Positions 17,458 through 26,198 are shown, counted from the stretch's first letter. The stretch is DNA of 64,000 bases from Streptococcus cristatus ATCC 51100 (GCF_000222765.1 NZ_AFUE01000010.1:124001-188000); one strand, 5' to 3'. Notes: a model not told the origin generated them from the sequence alone. Made by a program: numbers and translations.

Positions 17458-17634
17458 ATTTGGTAAATTGAACGGAATATCGCTGTACTCTCTCTGTTTT
17501 ACTTTTTCGTGATGTTTTCTAAGAATATTTCTTATAGCATTTTTTCAAGAAGACGATACGGAATATTCTGCTAGTCAATTCTTTCTTATGCTCTTTGTAA
17601 TTTTATAGTTTTGACTTTATTTTTTCAGTAAAAC
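17458..17634. other. AT-rich spacer without a gene
   Basis: First part of the 446-bp gap between the 134-residue membrane protein and the ABC ATPase. Only ORFs of about 20 codons or fewer were seen, none with a ribosome-binding site or double-glycine leader. The rest of the gap holds a terminator, an operator/promoter and a second promoter. Confidence 0.6.
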
Positions 17635-17668
17635 CAGCATTTGCTCCCAGCAAGTGCTGTGTTTTTTT
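17635..17668 (+). terminator. Strong intrinsic terminator upstream of the ABC transporter operon
   Basis: CAGCATTTGCT / AGCAAGTGCTG, 11 bp with one wobble pair and a CCC loop, followed by TGTTTTTTT. Confidence 0.85.
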
Positions 17669-17677
17669 CTTCAAATG

Positions 17678-17745
17678 ACCATTTAGGATGAAATATAGAC
17701 TGTTTATGATTTTCGGCTTGTTATTTGAAGAAAGTGCGCTATAAT
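17678..17745 (+). promoter_or_regulatory. LytTR-type operator and promoter of the ABC transporter operon
   Basis: Repeats ACCATTTAGGA (17678-17688) and ACTGTTTATGA (17699-17709) start 21 bp apart; TATAAT (17740-17745) begins 30 bp after the second repeat ends, with a weak TTGTTA at 17718-17723. Confidence 0.8.
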
Positions 17746-17813
17746 CTAAGCAGGTTAAGATTGACTCTGCAAATGGTTGAAGTCTATTAAAAAAACTTTT
17801 AATCAAAAATTTA

Positions 17814-17822
17814 TGTTATAAT
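17814..17822 (+). promoter_or_regulatory. Second, extended -10 promoter of the ABC transporter operon
   Basis: TGTTATAAT about 80 bp upstream of the ATPase start, without a LytTR site. It could give constitutive low-level expression. Confidence 0.5.
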
Positions 17823-17903
17823 AACAGCATAATAATCGTTTGTGATTTTGGGAAAAAGGTGATTTGCTATCTCTAATGGCGCTTTTTGGAATGGAGGGCA
17901 TCT

Positions 17904-18767
17904 ATGAAATTAGAAATGATAGGCATTAGCAAGAGCTATGGCTCTAAGTCTGTGCTCAAAGATATTTCCTGCGAATTTACTGAGGGAGTTTATGGTTTGC
18001 TTGGGGCAAATGGTACAGGTAAGACGACCTTGATGAATATCATTTGTGATCTCATAAAGCCGAGCCAAGGAAGGATAAAGTTTGATGGGGCATCACATAC
18101 AGAAGAGTATATCCAGTATCTCGGATTCTTGCCTCAAGATTTTTCTTATTATCATAACTTTACGGGGCTCGATTTCCTTTTATATATGGCCGCTCTTAAG
18201 GGAATGACGAAGAAACAAGCCAGAGTAGAGAGTGATAAGTTTTTGCAACTTACTGGTTTATACGATGTTCGGAAAAAGAAGATTGCTTCCTATTCGGGTG
18301 GTATGAAGCAAAGACTTGGCATTGCGCAGGCACTTCTCAACAATCCCAAAATATTGATTTTAGATGAGCCGACTGTGGGACTGGATCCCAAGGAAAGGGT
18401 GAAATTCAGAAATATTATCAGTGAGCTATCGGCTGATAAAATCATCCTCTTATCTACCCATATCGTATCGGACGTAGAAGCGATAGCCAAGGAAATCCTA
18501 ATCTTAAAAGATGGAAATTTTGTGGAAAGAGGTAGTGCTAAGGAACTTCTTTCACTTATCGAGGGGCAAGTTTGGGAATTTCGTGTTTCCGAACGTGAGT
18601 GGCAGCGTTTTGCAAGGGATTATGTAATTGTGAATGAGCGGATAGAACCAGACGGTATCGTCTTGCGGGTTATTAGCAGTGATAGTCCTGTCGAAGGGGC
18701 GCAGCGGGTGATTCCAAGTCTGGAAGATTTGTATATCTATTACTTTAGAGAGGAGGTAAATGGATGA
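17904..18767 (+). CDS. ABC-2 type transporter ATPase
   Basis: 287 residues from the ATG at 17904, preceded by GGAGGG; a longer frame from 17886 lacks a ribosome-binding site. Walker A is GANGTGKTT, the Q loop FLPQDFSYY, the signature YSGGMKQRLG and Walker B ILILDEPTVGLDP, with H-loop LSTHIVSD. The C-terminal 70 residues form an extension. Single-ATPase ABC-2 systems of this type export or protect against peptides and antibiotics (the BcrA/LanF-like class). It overlaps the permease start by four bases. A LytTR operator upstream places it under the adjacent two-component system. Confidence 0.88.
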   Translation: MKLEMIGISKSYGSKSVLKDISCEFTEGVYGLLGANGTGKTTLMNIICDLIKPSQGRIKFDGASHTEEYIQYLGFLPQDFSYYHNFTGLDFLLYMAALKGMTKKQARVESDKFLQLTGLYDVRKKKIASYSGGMKQRLGIAQALLNNPKILILDEPTVGLDPKERVKFRNIISELSADKIILLSTHIVSDVEAIAKEILILKDGNFVERGSAKELLSLIEGQVWEFRVSEREWQRFARDYVIVNERIEPDGIVLRVISSDSPVEGAQRVIPSLEDLYIYYFREEVNG

Positions 18768-19924
18768 TAGCATTAGTTCCTTTTGAATTGAAAAAATTAT
18801 TGAAAAAGAAATCAGTTTTAGGTGCAGTCCTGGCTATTATGCTGGTTTTAGCTGGATTGTTTTATGCAAATTTTTTTAATGATGGTCAGATTAGCGGATC
18901 TTCAGCTGATCGAATACATGGAAAACAAGCAGTTGTGATTAAACAAAAGATTGCTGAAGAGCATACTGGTTATTTATCTGATGAGTTAATGGATAAAATC
19001 GTTAATGACTATGCAGCCAATATGCCCTATTTCAAACAGAATGACTTGTATGATATGTTTTCCTGGTATGCCATTGATCGCCTCGTATCGAATTCTCAAG
19101 AAATTTTAACAGATACCTATAAATCTGATGATGTCTTACATTACGATCTGATTAGCCTCAAGTCACAAGAAGAGTTGCAGTCCTATTTCCCTTTAAAAAC
19201 TTTAAAGCTGGGAAATTTTGCTCCTTGGCATAAGTTATTTAATACCTTAAATGCTGCTTTTAGTTTAATGGTGGTATTTGTAATCTATATTTGCTGCTCT
19301 GTTTTCTCAGGTGATCGAGCAAGAAAGATGGATTCATTACTTTTGACAACTAAATATGGTCGCAATCAGTTAACGATTGCAAAAATCGTATCTGTTTTTG
19401 GAATTGCTACTTTAACATTTGTCCTTGTTAATAGCCTTGTTTTGCTGGTGTTTGGGACCTACTTCGGTTGGAGTGGTTGGGATACCAGCGTCCAGATGAA
19501 CTTGGAGTGGATTTCGACTATTTATAATATTTTGCGATTTCCTGTCCATATGAATCTCTTAGAATTGTTGATTCGCCTTATTCTATTCCAGTTTGTTGGT
19601 TTACTCTTTATTCTTGGGGTGATGGTTCTCATATCCAGTTTGACAAAGTCGCCGCTAGCAACATTTGCAAGTTCTGTAGGGATGTTCTTGGCTCCAGACT
19701 TTTTGATGAATATCTTCAGAGATGGTTTGATGAATAAGATACTAACTATTTTTTCAATTTCAACCGATGGAACGGAAGGAATCTTATTGAAACTTTCCAA
19801 TAGCAAAGGATTTTTCTTCAATGATTTTACTGCAAATAGTGTCAGCGTAATCATGATCCGGCTCTCTCTCATGCTCCTCTGCTGTCTGATGACTTATCGG
19901 ATCATTCGAAAAAGAGGACTTTAA
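18764..19924 (+). CDS. ABC-2 type transporter permease
   Basis: 386 residues. One membrane helix at about 17-36 is followed by a long extracellular segment (about 37-160, rich in charged residues). Five more membrane segments follow (about 165-185, 208-232, 268-292, 298-318 and 360-380). This is the ABC-2 permease plan with a large first external domain. Overlaps the ATPase gene by ATGA, so the two are made together. Substrate unknown; the context suggests a peptide or self-protection role. Confidence 0.8.
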   Translation: MIALVPFELKKLLKKKSVLGAVLAIMLVLAGLFYANFFNDGQISGSSADRIHGKQAVVIKQKIAEEHTGYLSDELMDKIVNDYAANMPYFKQNDLYDMFSWYAIDRLVSNSQEILTDTYKSDDVLHYDLISLKSQEELQSYFPLKTLKLGNFAPWHKLFNTLNAAFSLMVVFVIYICCSVFSGDRARKMDSLLLTTKYGRNQLTIAKIVSVFGIATLTFVLVNSLVLLVFGTYFGWSGWDTSVQMNLEWISTIYNILRFPVHMNLLELLIRLILFQFVGLLFILGVMVLISSLTKSPLATFASSVGMFLAPDFLMNIFRDGLMNKILTIFSISTDGTEGILLKLSNSKGFFFNDFTANSVSVIMIRLSLMLLCCLMTYRIIRKRGL

Positions 19925-19943
19925 ACTAACTGTTGTCTATTTT

Positions 19944-19965
19944 AGAAAAGCAGTTCCGCTTTTCT
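19944..19965 (+). other. Intercistronic hairpin
   Basis: AGAAAAGC / GCTTTTCT with a 6-nt loop and no T run. It may stabilise the upstream ABC mRNA or reduce read-through rather than terminate. Confidence 0.4.
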
Positions 19966-19999
19966 GATGGAATATACAAGGAAAAAAGAGGTCACTAAT

Positions 20000-20194
20000 A
20001 TGGAAAAGAAATTGTTTTTTAAAATTTCTCTGCTTATATCTTTTGTGCTAACGGCAGGAGGTCTATTATTAACACTCTGTAATTATTTATTTTTTAATTA
20101 TCCGTTTTTAAACCAGACTACGGTAGGCCTAATTGTCTCGTTTTTAATGGTTTTGCTTATATTTTTTAGTTCTCATCATAGAAATAAGGATTGA
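20000..20194 (+). CDS. Small two-helix membrane protein
   Basis: 64 residues from the ATG at 20000, preceded by AAAGAGGT; the longer frame from 19967 has no ribosome-binding site. Two membrane segments (about 6-28 and 40-57) and a short charged tail HHRNKD. No family recognised. It lies 75 bp after the permease and is probably in the same transcript. Resembles small immunity or accessory subunits in size only. Confidence 0.6.
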   Translation: MEKKLFFKISLLISFVLTAGGLLLTLCNYLFFNYPFLNQTTVGLIVSFLMVLLIFFSSHHRNKD

Positions 20195-20273
20195 TTTTTT
20201 GATTACTTGAGAATAAAAAGAAAAAAACTGCTAAAGACATTCTTTGAATTTATCCTTTAAAGGGGTTGATTTT

Positions 20274-20672
20274 ATGACTAATACTAGGCGAGCAGTAGTT
20301 GCTACGAGCTTAGGTTTCATCTTATTGTTAGCAGTGGGCATTCTACTGCAGATTCGCTTTGGGAGTATGGTCTTTTTGTTAAGTCTATTCTGTTATGCGG
20401 AAGCCTTTATCATCTGGTACGCGAAAAGTAAGTCTAAGTCGCAGATCAGTGGCAGTCGGAGCATTGAACTCTTCTGGCTTTATATCAAGCAGTTGAAAAT
20501 CTTTTATGTCACAATTTTGTGTCTTGCAATTCCCTTCGTGTCCCTATCTTCTGACCCCACTTATGATTTGTTTTTTGTGCTTGGCTTGTTAGTATTTTCG
20601 CTCTTAAGCAATTATATCTTTAGCTCTCATGGCATTCAGCCATCTAAGAAAGAGAGAAATGTAAAAGATTAA
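20274..20672 (+). CDS. Four-helix membrane protein at the end of the LytTR-regulated cluster
   Basis: 132 residues from the ATG at 20274, preceded by AAAGGGG; a longer frame from 20244 lacks a site. Four membrane segments (about 8-26, 30-48, 74-92 and 98-117) with a basic loop KSKSKSQISGSRS between the second and third. No family recognised. Last gene before a terminator/repeat cluster, so likely the end of the transcript that begins with the ABC ATPase. Confidence 0.6.
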   Translation: MTNTRRAVVATSLGFILLLAVGILLQIRFGSMVFLLSLFCYAEAFIIWYAKSKSKSQISGSRSIELFWLYIKQLKIFYVTILCLAIPFVSLSSDPTYDLFFVLGLLVFSLLSNYIFSSHGIQPSKKERNVKD

Positions 20673-20721
20673 TTGTTTTAGCTGTAGCAGTTATCCTGAT
20701 TGCTGTTTTCTACAAAAGAAA

Positions 20722-20749
20722 AGAGGCTGGGACAAAAGTCCTAGCCTCT
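20722..20749 (+). terminator. Terminator-like hairpin of a streptococcal repeat
   Basis: AGAGGCTGGGAC / GTCCTAGCCTCT, 12 bp with an AAAA loop and one mismatch. It resembles the stem after rmlB at 41225. Confidence 0.7.
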
Positions 20750-20900
20750 CAATTGTCTGTGGAATGTCGAGCAAGACGCAGTGGTTGAGTGGGCTCTACT
20801 AGGCTGATTTCATCAGCTTTTACAGCCCTACTCAACTGTGCGGAGGTGGGACGACGAAATCGAATTCTAACGAATGACCGATTTCTGTCCCACTCTCTTT
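20750..20900. repeat. Compound inverted-repeat element
   Basis: Two further nested hairpins follow. GTTGAGT...ACTCAAC encloses GCTGAT / ATCAGC (about 20783-20836). GTGGGAC...GTCCCAC with inner GAAATCG / CGATTTC (20846-20893) is followed by TCTCTTTTG. The sequence has the look of a dispersed intergenic repeat of streptococci that doubles as a terminator; copy number elsewhere cannot be checked here. Confidence 0.55.
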
Positions 20901-20916
20901 TGTAAAATGTGCAGGC

Positions 20917-21087
20917 TTAGTGTGCTACACGTTTGCGAGCGGCTTTCTTACGGTTTTCTTCGATGAAAGCTGCTTTTTGTTCCTCAGGTTCGATAACTTT
21001 TTTCTTAAAGGCATAGACTGCACCAGCAAGAGCAGCGACAGTACCTGCTACACCTGTAAGAACGCCTTTTCCAAATCCTTTAGCCAT
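20917..21087 (-). CDS. DUF3042 family small protein
   Basis: 56 residues on the minus strand, start ATG at 21087-21085 behind AAAGGAG. The sequence opens MAKGFGKGVLTGVAGTVAAL with one hydrophobic glycine/alanine-rich segment (about 8-26). A highly charged lysine- and glutamate-rich tail follows (KKKVIEPEEQKAA, RKKAARKRVAH). This matches the DUF3042 proteins of Lactobacillales in size and pattern. Function unknown; probably membrane-anchored. It converges on the repeat cluster and is divergent from miaA. Confidence 0.85.
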   Translation of the reverse strand: MAKGFGKGVLTGVAGTVAALAGAVYAFKKKVIEPEEQKAAFIEENRKKAARKRVAH

Positions 21088-21120
21088 GTGATTTCTCCTT
21101 TTCTGAACTTTTATTATTTA

Positions 21121-21129
21121 TGTTATAAT
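21121..21129 (+). promoter_or_regulatory. Extended -10 promoter for miaA
   Basis: TGTTATAAT, 40 bp before the miaA ATG. Confidence 0.6.
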
Positions 21130-21169
21130 TAATAGTAACGAAAAATCAAAATTTTTTCAAGGAAAAAAG

Positions 21170-22054
21170 ATGAAAACCAAAATAATTGTGATAGTGGGGC
21201 CGACGGCAGTTGGGAAAACGGCTCTGAGTATCGAGGTAGCCAAGCGCTTCAATGGCCAAATCATTAGCGGTGACAGTCAGCAGGTCTATCGTGGCTTGGA
21301 TATTGGCACGGCTAAGATTCGTCCTGAGGAGCAGGAGGGCATTCCCCATCATTTGCTGGATGTGCGGGAGGTTGGCGAGAGCTACTCGGCCTATGACTTT
21401 GTGACCGAGGCGGCTCAGGCTATTCGTGAGATAGAGGCTCAAGGTCAGCTTCCCATCATTTGCGGTGGTACGGGACTCTATATCCAGAGCTTGCTCGAGG
21501 GCTATCATCTGGGCGGCTCCGTCCCTCACGAGGAGATTCTAGCCTATCGGGCACAACTGGATAGTTGGTCAGATGAAGCTTTGTTTGGGAAAATAGCAGA
21601 GCTAGGTATCGAGATTCCACAGATAAATCGACGCAGAGCTATGAGAGCGCTGGAGATTGCCCATCTGGGAGGTTCGCTAGAAAACAGCCAGCCAGACTAT
21701 GAAGCCCTGCTGATTTGCCTAGATGATGAACGAGAAAAACTTTATGAGCGAATCAATCGGCGGGTTGATCTGATGATAGAAAGCGGACTTTTAGAAGAAG
21801 CTCGCTGGCTGTTTGAGAAAGCTCCGACCAGTCAAGCCAGCAAAGGAATTGGCTACAAGGAACTTTTCCCCTACTTTGAAGGCCAGATTAGTCTAGAAGA
21901 GGCGGTGGACAAGCTCAAGCAGAACACCCGCCGTTTTGCCAAACGGCAACTGACTTGGTTTCGCAATCGGATGTCTGTGACCTTTTATCAGGTGGAATAT
22001 CCAGATTATAAAAAACAGGTCATGGAAGACATCAAGAATTTTTTGGACAAATAG
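21170..22054 (+). CDS. miaA: tRNA dimethylallyltransferase
   Basis: 294 residues. MiaA transfers a dimethylallyl group to A37 of tRNAs reading UNN codons. The P-loop is GPTAVGKT (residues 10-17), the substrate motifs are [17 protein letters not shown] and [14 protein letters not shown], and the C-terminal QLTWFRNR motif is present. First gene of a run miaA-hflX-unknown-rnz with small gaps or overlaps, an order I recall from pneumococcus. Confidence 0.96.
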   Translation: MKTKIIVIVGPTAVGKTALSIEVAKRFNGQIISGDSQQVYRGLDIGTAKIRPEEQEGIPHHLLDVREVGESYSAYDFVTEAAQAIREIEAQGQLPIICGGTGLYIQSLLEGYHLGGSVPHEEILAYRAQLDSWSDEALFGKIAELGIEIPQINRRRAMRALEIAHLGGSLENSQPDYEALLICLDDEREKLYERINRRVDLMIESGLLEEARWLFEKAPTSQASKGIGYKELFPYFEGQISLEEAVDKLKQNTRRFAKRQLTWFRNRMSVTFYQVEYPDYKKQVMEDIKNFLDK

Positions 22055-22085
22055 CTGGCTGACCAAGTTTTAGTAAGGATATGAG

Positions 22086-23324
22086 ATGATAGAAACAGAG
22101 AAAAAAGTAGAGCGTGTCTTTTTGGTCGGTGTGGAATTGCCAGACACGGAAAATTTTGACCTATCCATGGAGGAGCTGCAAAGTCTAGCTAAGACTGCTG
22201 GAGCTGAGGTAGTCGGCTCCTATAGCCAGAAGCGAGAAAAGTATGATAGCAAGACCTTTGTCGGTTCTGGTAAGTTAGAAGAGATCCGACAGATGGTTGA
22301 TGCCGAAGAGATTTCGACCGTCATTGTCAATAACCGTCTGACACCTCGGCAAAATGTTAATATAGAAGAAAGCTTGGGGGTCAAGGTCATTGACCGTATG
22401 CAGCTGATTTTGGATATTTTTGCCATGAGGGCTAGGAGTCATGAGGGCAAGCTGCAAGTGCATCTAGCCCAGCTCAAGTACCTACTCCCTCGCTTGGTTG
22501 GACAGGGCATTATGCTCAGTCGTCAGGCAGGTGGCATTGGCTCTCGCGGTCCTGGTGAAAGTCAGCTGGAGCTCAATCGACGCAGTGTCCGCAATCAGAT
22601 TCATGATATTGAACGCCAGCTAAAGGCTGTGGAGAAAAATCGGGCTACCGTTCGTGAAAAGCGGCTAGAGTCCAGCATTTTCAAAATCGGTCTCATCGGT
22701 TATACCAATGCTGGCAAGTCTACGATCATGAACTGCTTGACCAGTAAGAGCCAGTATGAGGCGGACGAACTCTTTGCGACGCTGGATGCCACGACTAAGA
22801 ACATCAACCTCAGTGGCCAGCTCAATGTCACTCTGACAGACACAGTTGGCTTCATTCAGGATTTACCGACGGAGCTGGTATCCAGCTTTAAATCCACGCT
22901 GGAAGAGAGCAAAAATGTCGATTTGCTGGTTCATGTCATTGACGCCAGCGACCCTCATCATGAGGAGCACGAAAAGACTGTCCTCGACATCATGAAAGAG
23001 CTGGACATGCTGGATATTCCCCGTCTGACTCTCTATAACAAAGCGGATAAGGCGGAGAATTTCACCCCGACCGTGACTCCTTATTCTTTGATTTCGGCTA
23101 AGGCGGACAATAGCAGAGCTCTTTTGCAGCAAGTCCTGCTGGAGCGGATGAAAGAGCTCTTTGTGCCTTTTACCATCAAAGTAGCGCCGGCTAAAGCCTA
23201 CAAGATTCATGATTTAGAGAAAGTCGCAATTATGGGGAATCGAGAATACATAGATGATGTCGAAACGATTTCGGGCTGGATTGCCGAAAAAAATAAATGG
23301 AGACTGGAAGAATTTTATGACTGA
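22086..23324 (+). CDS. hflX: Ribosome-splitting GTPase HflX
   Basis: 412 residues. N-terminal HflX domain with the glycine-rich linker RQAGGIGSRGPGESQLE, then the GTPase domain: G1 GYTNAGKS, G2 around TLDATTK, G3 DTVGF, G4 NKAD. HflX dissociates stalled or hibernating 70S ribosomes after stress or antibiotic exposure. It lies 31 bp after miaA, and its stop overlaps the next gene. Confidence 0.95.
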   Translation: MIETEKKVERVFLVGVELPDTENFDLSMEELQSLAKTAGAEVVGSYSQKREKYDSKTFVGSGKLEEIRQMVDAEEISTVIVNNRLTPRQNVNIEESLGVKVIDRMQLILDIFAMRARSHEGKLQVHLAQLKYLLPRLVGQGIMLSRQAGGIGSRGPGESQLELNRRSVRNQIHDIERQLKAVEKNRATVREKRLESSIFKIGLIGYTNAGKSTIMNCLTSKSQYEADELFATLDATTKNINLSGQLNVTLTDTVGFIQDLPTELVSSFKSTLEESKNVDLLVHVIDASDPHHEEHEKTVLDIMKELDMLDIPRLTLYNKADKAENFTPTVTPYSLISAKADNSRALLQQVLLERMKELFVPFTIKVAPAKAYKIHDLEKVAIMGNREYIDDVETISGWIAEKNKWRLEEFYD

Positions 23325-23940
23325 TTATATTGAATTGGCCCTGAAATACGGCGGTTTTACGAGCCTAGACAGGGTCTACTTAGAGCAAGTATTGGCTGGC
23401 TTGACAGAGGAGCAGAAGCGTAGCTTTATCACACCGCCGCCCAGCGTTATCAATGCTTACTTTGCTGAGCTTTATCAAAAGAAAAGTCCAGAAGCTGCAA
23501 CAGCCTATTTTCTAGAAATTACGCAAGCGCTGGACTTATGGAATCCAAATCCTAGCTTTGTAGAAAGCAAGCCTTTTGTCCGACTCAATCTTTCTGGCAA
23601 GTCCTATGGATTTTGCTTTGAGAGCGAGGAAGTCGGCTTGGTCTTCCCTGAAAAGCCAGAGTCGGTAACAGCTGACCTGCTCTTTGAAATCGCGCAAGTC
23701 TTCCCACAGTACTTGGTCTACGAAGAAGCTGGGAGAATAAAAATGGTACCTCTCAAAGCTGAATCTCAAGTCGTGGACAGTCAGGCGCTGACTGCTTTGA
23801 CTGATTGGCAGCAGTTGGCGGATGGCAGCCAGAGAGTTCTGGGTTACAATCAAGATGAAGTCAGTCAGCTGGCCCAGTCCTATGCTGGCAAAAAATACTA
23901 TCACTCGCAGAATCGCTCTGCCATGATTTATATCATTTAG
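23317..23940 (+). CDS. Conserved streptococcal protein of unknown function
   Basis: 207 residues from the ATG at 23317, which overlaps the hflX stop (TATGACTGA); a longer frame from 23254 would run deep into hflX. No signal peptide or membrane segment. The sequence begins [22 protein letters not shown] and has alternating helical and strand-like stretches; no catalytic motif recognised. Its fixed place between hflX and rnz suggests a housekeeping role, possibly linked to RNA metabolism, but this is only context. Confidence 0.75.
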   Translation: MTDYIELALKYGGFTSLDRVYLEQVLAGLTEEQKRSFITPPPSVINAYFAELYQKKSPEAATAYFLEITQALDLWNPNPSFVESKPFVRLNLSGKSYGFCFESEEVGLVFPEKPESVTADLLFEIAQVFPQYLVYEEAGRIKMVPLKAESQVVDSQALTALTDWQQLADGSQRVLGYNQDEVSQLAQSYAGKKYYHSQNRSAMIYII

Positions 23941-23950
23941 AAAGAAAAAT

Positions 23951-24880
23951 ATGCAATTACAATTTTTAGGAACTGGAGCCGGTCAGCCGTCCAAGGCCCG
24001 CAATGTGTCCAGTCTTGTCCTCAAGCTTTTGGAGGAAATCAATGAAGTCTGGATGTTTGATTGCGGTGAAGGTACCCAGCACCAGATTTTGGAGACGACG
24101 ATTAAACCTCGTAAGATTTCAAAGATTTTCATCACGCATCTACACGGCGACCACATTTTTGGTTTGCCAGGTTTTCTCTCTAGCCGAGCTTTTCAGGCCA
24201 ATGAAGAGCAGACGGATTTGGAAATTTATGGGCCAGTCGGTATCAAAAGCTTTGTGATGACAAGCTTGCGCGTGTCTGGTTCTCGCCTGCCTTATCGGAT
24301 TGATTTTCATGAGTTTGATGAAAACAGTCTGGGAAAGATTCTGGAAACGGACAAGTTTACTGTTTATGCGGATAAGCTAGACCACACGATTTTCTGCGTG
24401 GGTTATCGGGTGATGCAGAAAGATTTGGAAGGAACGCTGGATGCAGATAAACTACGGGCAGCGGGTGTTCCCTTTGGCCCCCTCTTTGGCAAGGTCAAGA
24501 ACGGTCAGGATATCGTCCTAGAAGATGGGACCAAAATCATCGCAGCCGACTATATCTCAGCTCCTCGTCCGGGTAAAACTATTACCATCTTGGGTGACAC
24601 TAGAAAGACAGACTCAAGCGTTCGCTTGGCTGTGGCGGCAGATGTGCTGGTTCATGAAGCGACCTATGGCAAGGGAGATGAAAAGATGGCCCGCAAGCAT
24701 GGTCATTCGACCAATATGCAAGCCGCAGAGGTAGCCAAAGAAGCTGGTGTCAAACGCCTCCTGCTCAATCATGTCAGCGCGCGTTTCTTATCGAAAGACA
24801 TTAGCCAAATGCGTCGTGATGCCAGTGCTATCTTTGAAAATGTCCATGTAGTCAAGGATTTGGAAGAGGTTGAGTTATAA
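23951..24880 (+). CDS. rnz: Ribonuclease Z (tRNA 3' endonuclease)
   Basis: 309 residues with the metallo-beta-lactamase fold. The zinc motif HLHGDH is at 63-68, further ligands lie in ILGDTR and HEATYG, and the exosite/flexible arm region surrounds residues 150-180. RNase Z trims the 3' trailer of tRNA precursors that lack an encoded CCA. The cca gene is elsewhere in this window. Starts 10 bases after the preceding stop, so co-transcribed with miaA-hflX. Confidence 0.95.
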   Translation: MQLQFLGTGAGQPSKARNVSSLVLKLLEEINEVWMFDCGEGTQHQILETTIKPRKISKIFITHLHGDHIFGLPGFLSSRAFQANEEQTDLEIYGPVGIKSFVMTSLRVSGSRLPYRIDFHEFDENSLGKILETDKFTVYADKLDHTIFCVGYRVMQKDLEGTLDADKLRAAGVPFGPLFGKVKNGQDIVLEDGTKIIAADYISAPRPGKTITILGDTRKTDSSVRLAVAADVLVHEATYGKGDEKMARKHGHSTNMQAAEVAKEAGVKRLLLNHVSARFLSKDISQMRRDASAIFENVHVVKDLEEVEL

Positions 24881-24919
24881 TTCTAAAGTCTCAGACAGTT
24901 TCGTTGAGAGGAAAATAAG

Positions 24920-25411
24920 ATGACAGTTGAAAATCTTTTATTAGATAAAGCTGATTGGTATTTTGAGGATGCATTAACCAACTATCTTTATAGCTACCAA
25001 TTACAAAATGAAGAATTGACAAAAGATGATTACCGAGAGATCCATCGTTGGGCTGCGAATCATATTGGCTTTTTCGTTACTTGGCTCATCCAGCATGATG
25101 CAAAGGAAATGATGACTCCTGATGAAGAAACATCACTCCAGAGTGTCAAAGACGAGCAAACTTTGGGTGTGGATTAAGTTCTAGACTGGTGTGATGGCAA
25201 ATTGGGCACAATGGATGTCAAAAGGGATTTTCAGGCTTTTGTGAACGATTACTATGAGCATCAGTACATGAAGGATTATTCTGAATTTGTAGTCAATGAC
25301 TTGTACGACCTACCTTTGGAATTTTTAGGTAGCTGGGAGGATTATCATCTTTTTGCTCCAGTCATTGATCAAGCTTATGCTGACTATTTAGCTGGAAAAA
25401 GATTTCATTGA
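24920..25411 (+). pseudogene. Gene split by an in-frame TAA; resembles a DUF7832-like family
   Basis: The first part (24920-25177, 85 residues) begins MTVENLLLDKADWYFEDAL and contains AANHIGFFVTWLI. The TAA at 25175-25177 is followed in the same frame, with no other stop, by VLDWCDGKLGTMDVKRDFQ and FVNDYYEHQYMKDYSEFV, ending at 25411. Together they give 163 codons with the pattern I associate with small DUF7832-type proteins: a 'THIGxFxxW' core, then 'DGKL', then 'FxxxYY'. The downstream part has no good ribosome-binding site of its own (possible starts TTG 25202 or ATG 25211). One base change would restore the reading. A sequencing error or recoding is the alternative to a true pseudogene. 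Confidence 0.65.
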
Positions 25412-25436
25412 TATTAACAACATGAAAGGCAGAACA

Positions 25437-26192
25437 ATGCGTACCATCATCATCACAGGAGCTAGCGGTGGGCTGGCTCAGGAAATGGTTAAACTCTTGC
25501 CCCATGACCGACTGATTTTGGTCGGACGGAGCAAGGCTAAGCTGGAAAAACTATATGGAGAAAAAGAAAATCTTGACCTAGTGGAGCTGGATATCACAGA
25601 TAGCTCAGCTTTGGAAAGATTTGCTGAGCGGATTGACAGCCAATATGGTCACGTCGATGTCCTAGTCAATAACGCTGGCTATGGAATTTTTGAAGAATTT
25701 GACAAAATCAGCTCAAGCGATATCGAGGCTATGTTTGAAGTCAATACCTTTGCCCTGATGAATCTGTCCCGTATCTTTGGTGCTCGCATGAAGCAGGCAG
25801 GCCGAGGCCATATCGTTAATATCGTTAGTATGGCCGGTCTCATTGCAAGTAGCAAGTCCAGTCTTTACTCAGCGACCAAGTTTGCAACGATTGGTTTTTC
25901 CAATGCTCTGCGTTTGGAACTCCTGCCTTTTGGGGTCTATGTCACGACAGTTAATCCCGGTCCTATCAAAACTTCCTTTTTCGATCAAGCAGATCCTGAT
26001 GGTTCCTATGTGAAAGCAGTGGACAAATATATGCTTGAGCCTGACTTCGTAGCAGGCAAAATTGTCAAATCTTTTGGCAAAAAGAAGCGGGAAATGAATT
26101 TACCAGGGATTCTCAATCTAGCGCACAAGCTTTATACCCTTTTTCCAAAAATTGCCGACAAGATGGCAGCCAATATGTTTAACTATAAGTGA
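25437..26192 (+). CDS. Short-chain dehydrogenase/reductase
   Basis: 251 residues from the ATG at 25437, with AAAGG six bases upstream; an in-frame ATG at 25422 has no site. The Rossmann motif is TGASGGLA (TGxxxGxG type), with NNAGYG, catalytic Ser in NIVSMAGL and YSATKFA for the Tyr-x3-Lys pair. Oxidoreductase of unknown substrate, NAD(P)-dependent. Followed by a methyltransferase gene after six bases. Confidence 0.9.
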   Translation: MRTIIITGASGGLAQEMVKLLPHDRLILVGRSKAKLEKLYGEKENLDLVELDITDSSALERFAERIDSQYGHVDVLVNNAGYGIFEEFDKISSSDIEAMFEVNTFALMNLSRIFGARMKQAGRGHIVNIVSMAGLIASSKSSLYSATKFATIGFSNALRLELLPFGVYVTTVNPGPIKTSFFDQADPDGSYVKAVDKYMLEPDFVAGKIVKSFGKKKREMNLPGILNLAHKLYTLFPKIADKMAANMFNYK

Positions 26193-26198
26193 GGTTTT

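Noticed and set aside
17513-17575. A 20-codon ORF (MFSKNISYSIFSRRR...) in the gap before the ABC transporter
   Set aside because: No ribosome-binding site, no leader motif, and it lies upstream of the terminator and promoter of the next operon.
25202-25411. Treating the 69-codon ORF as a separate gene
   Set aside because: It continues in frame from the ORF before the TAA, and no good ribosome-binding site precedes it.
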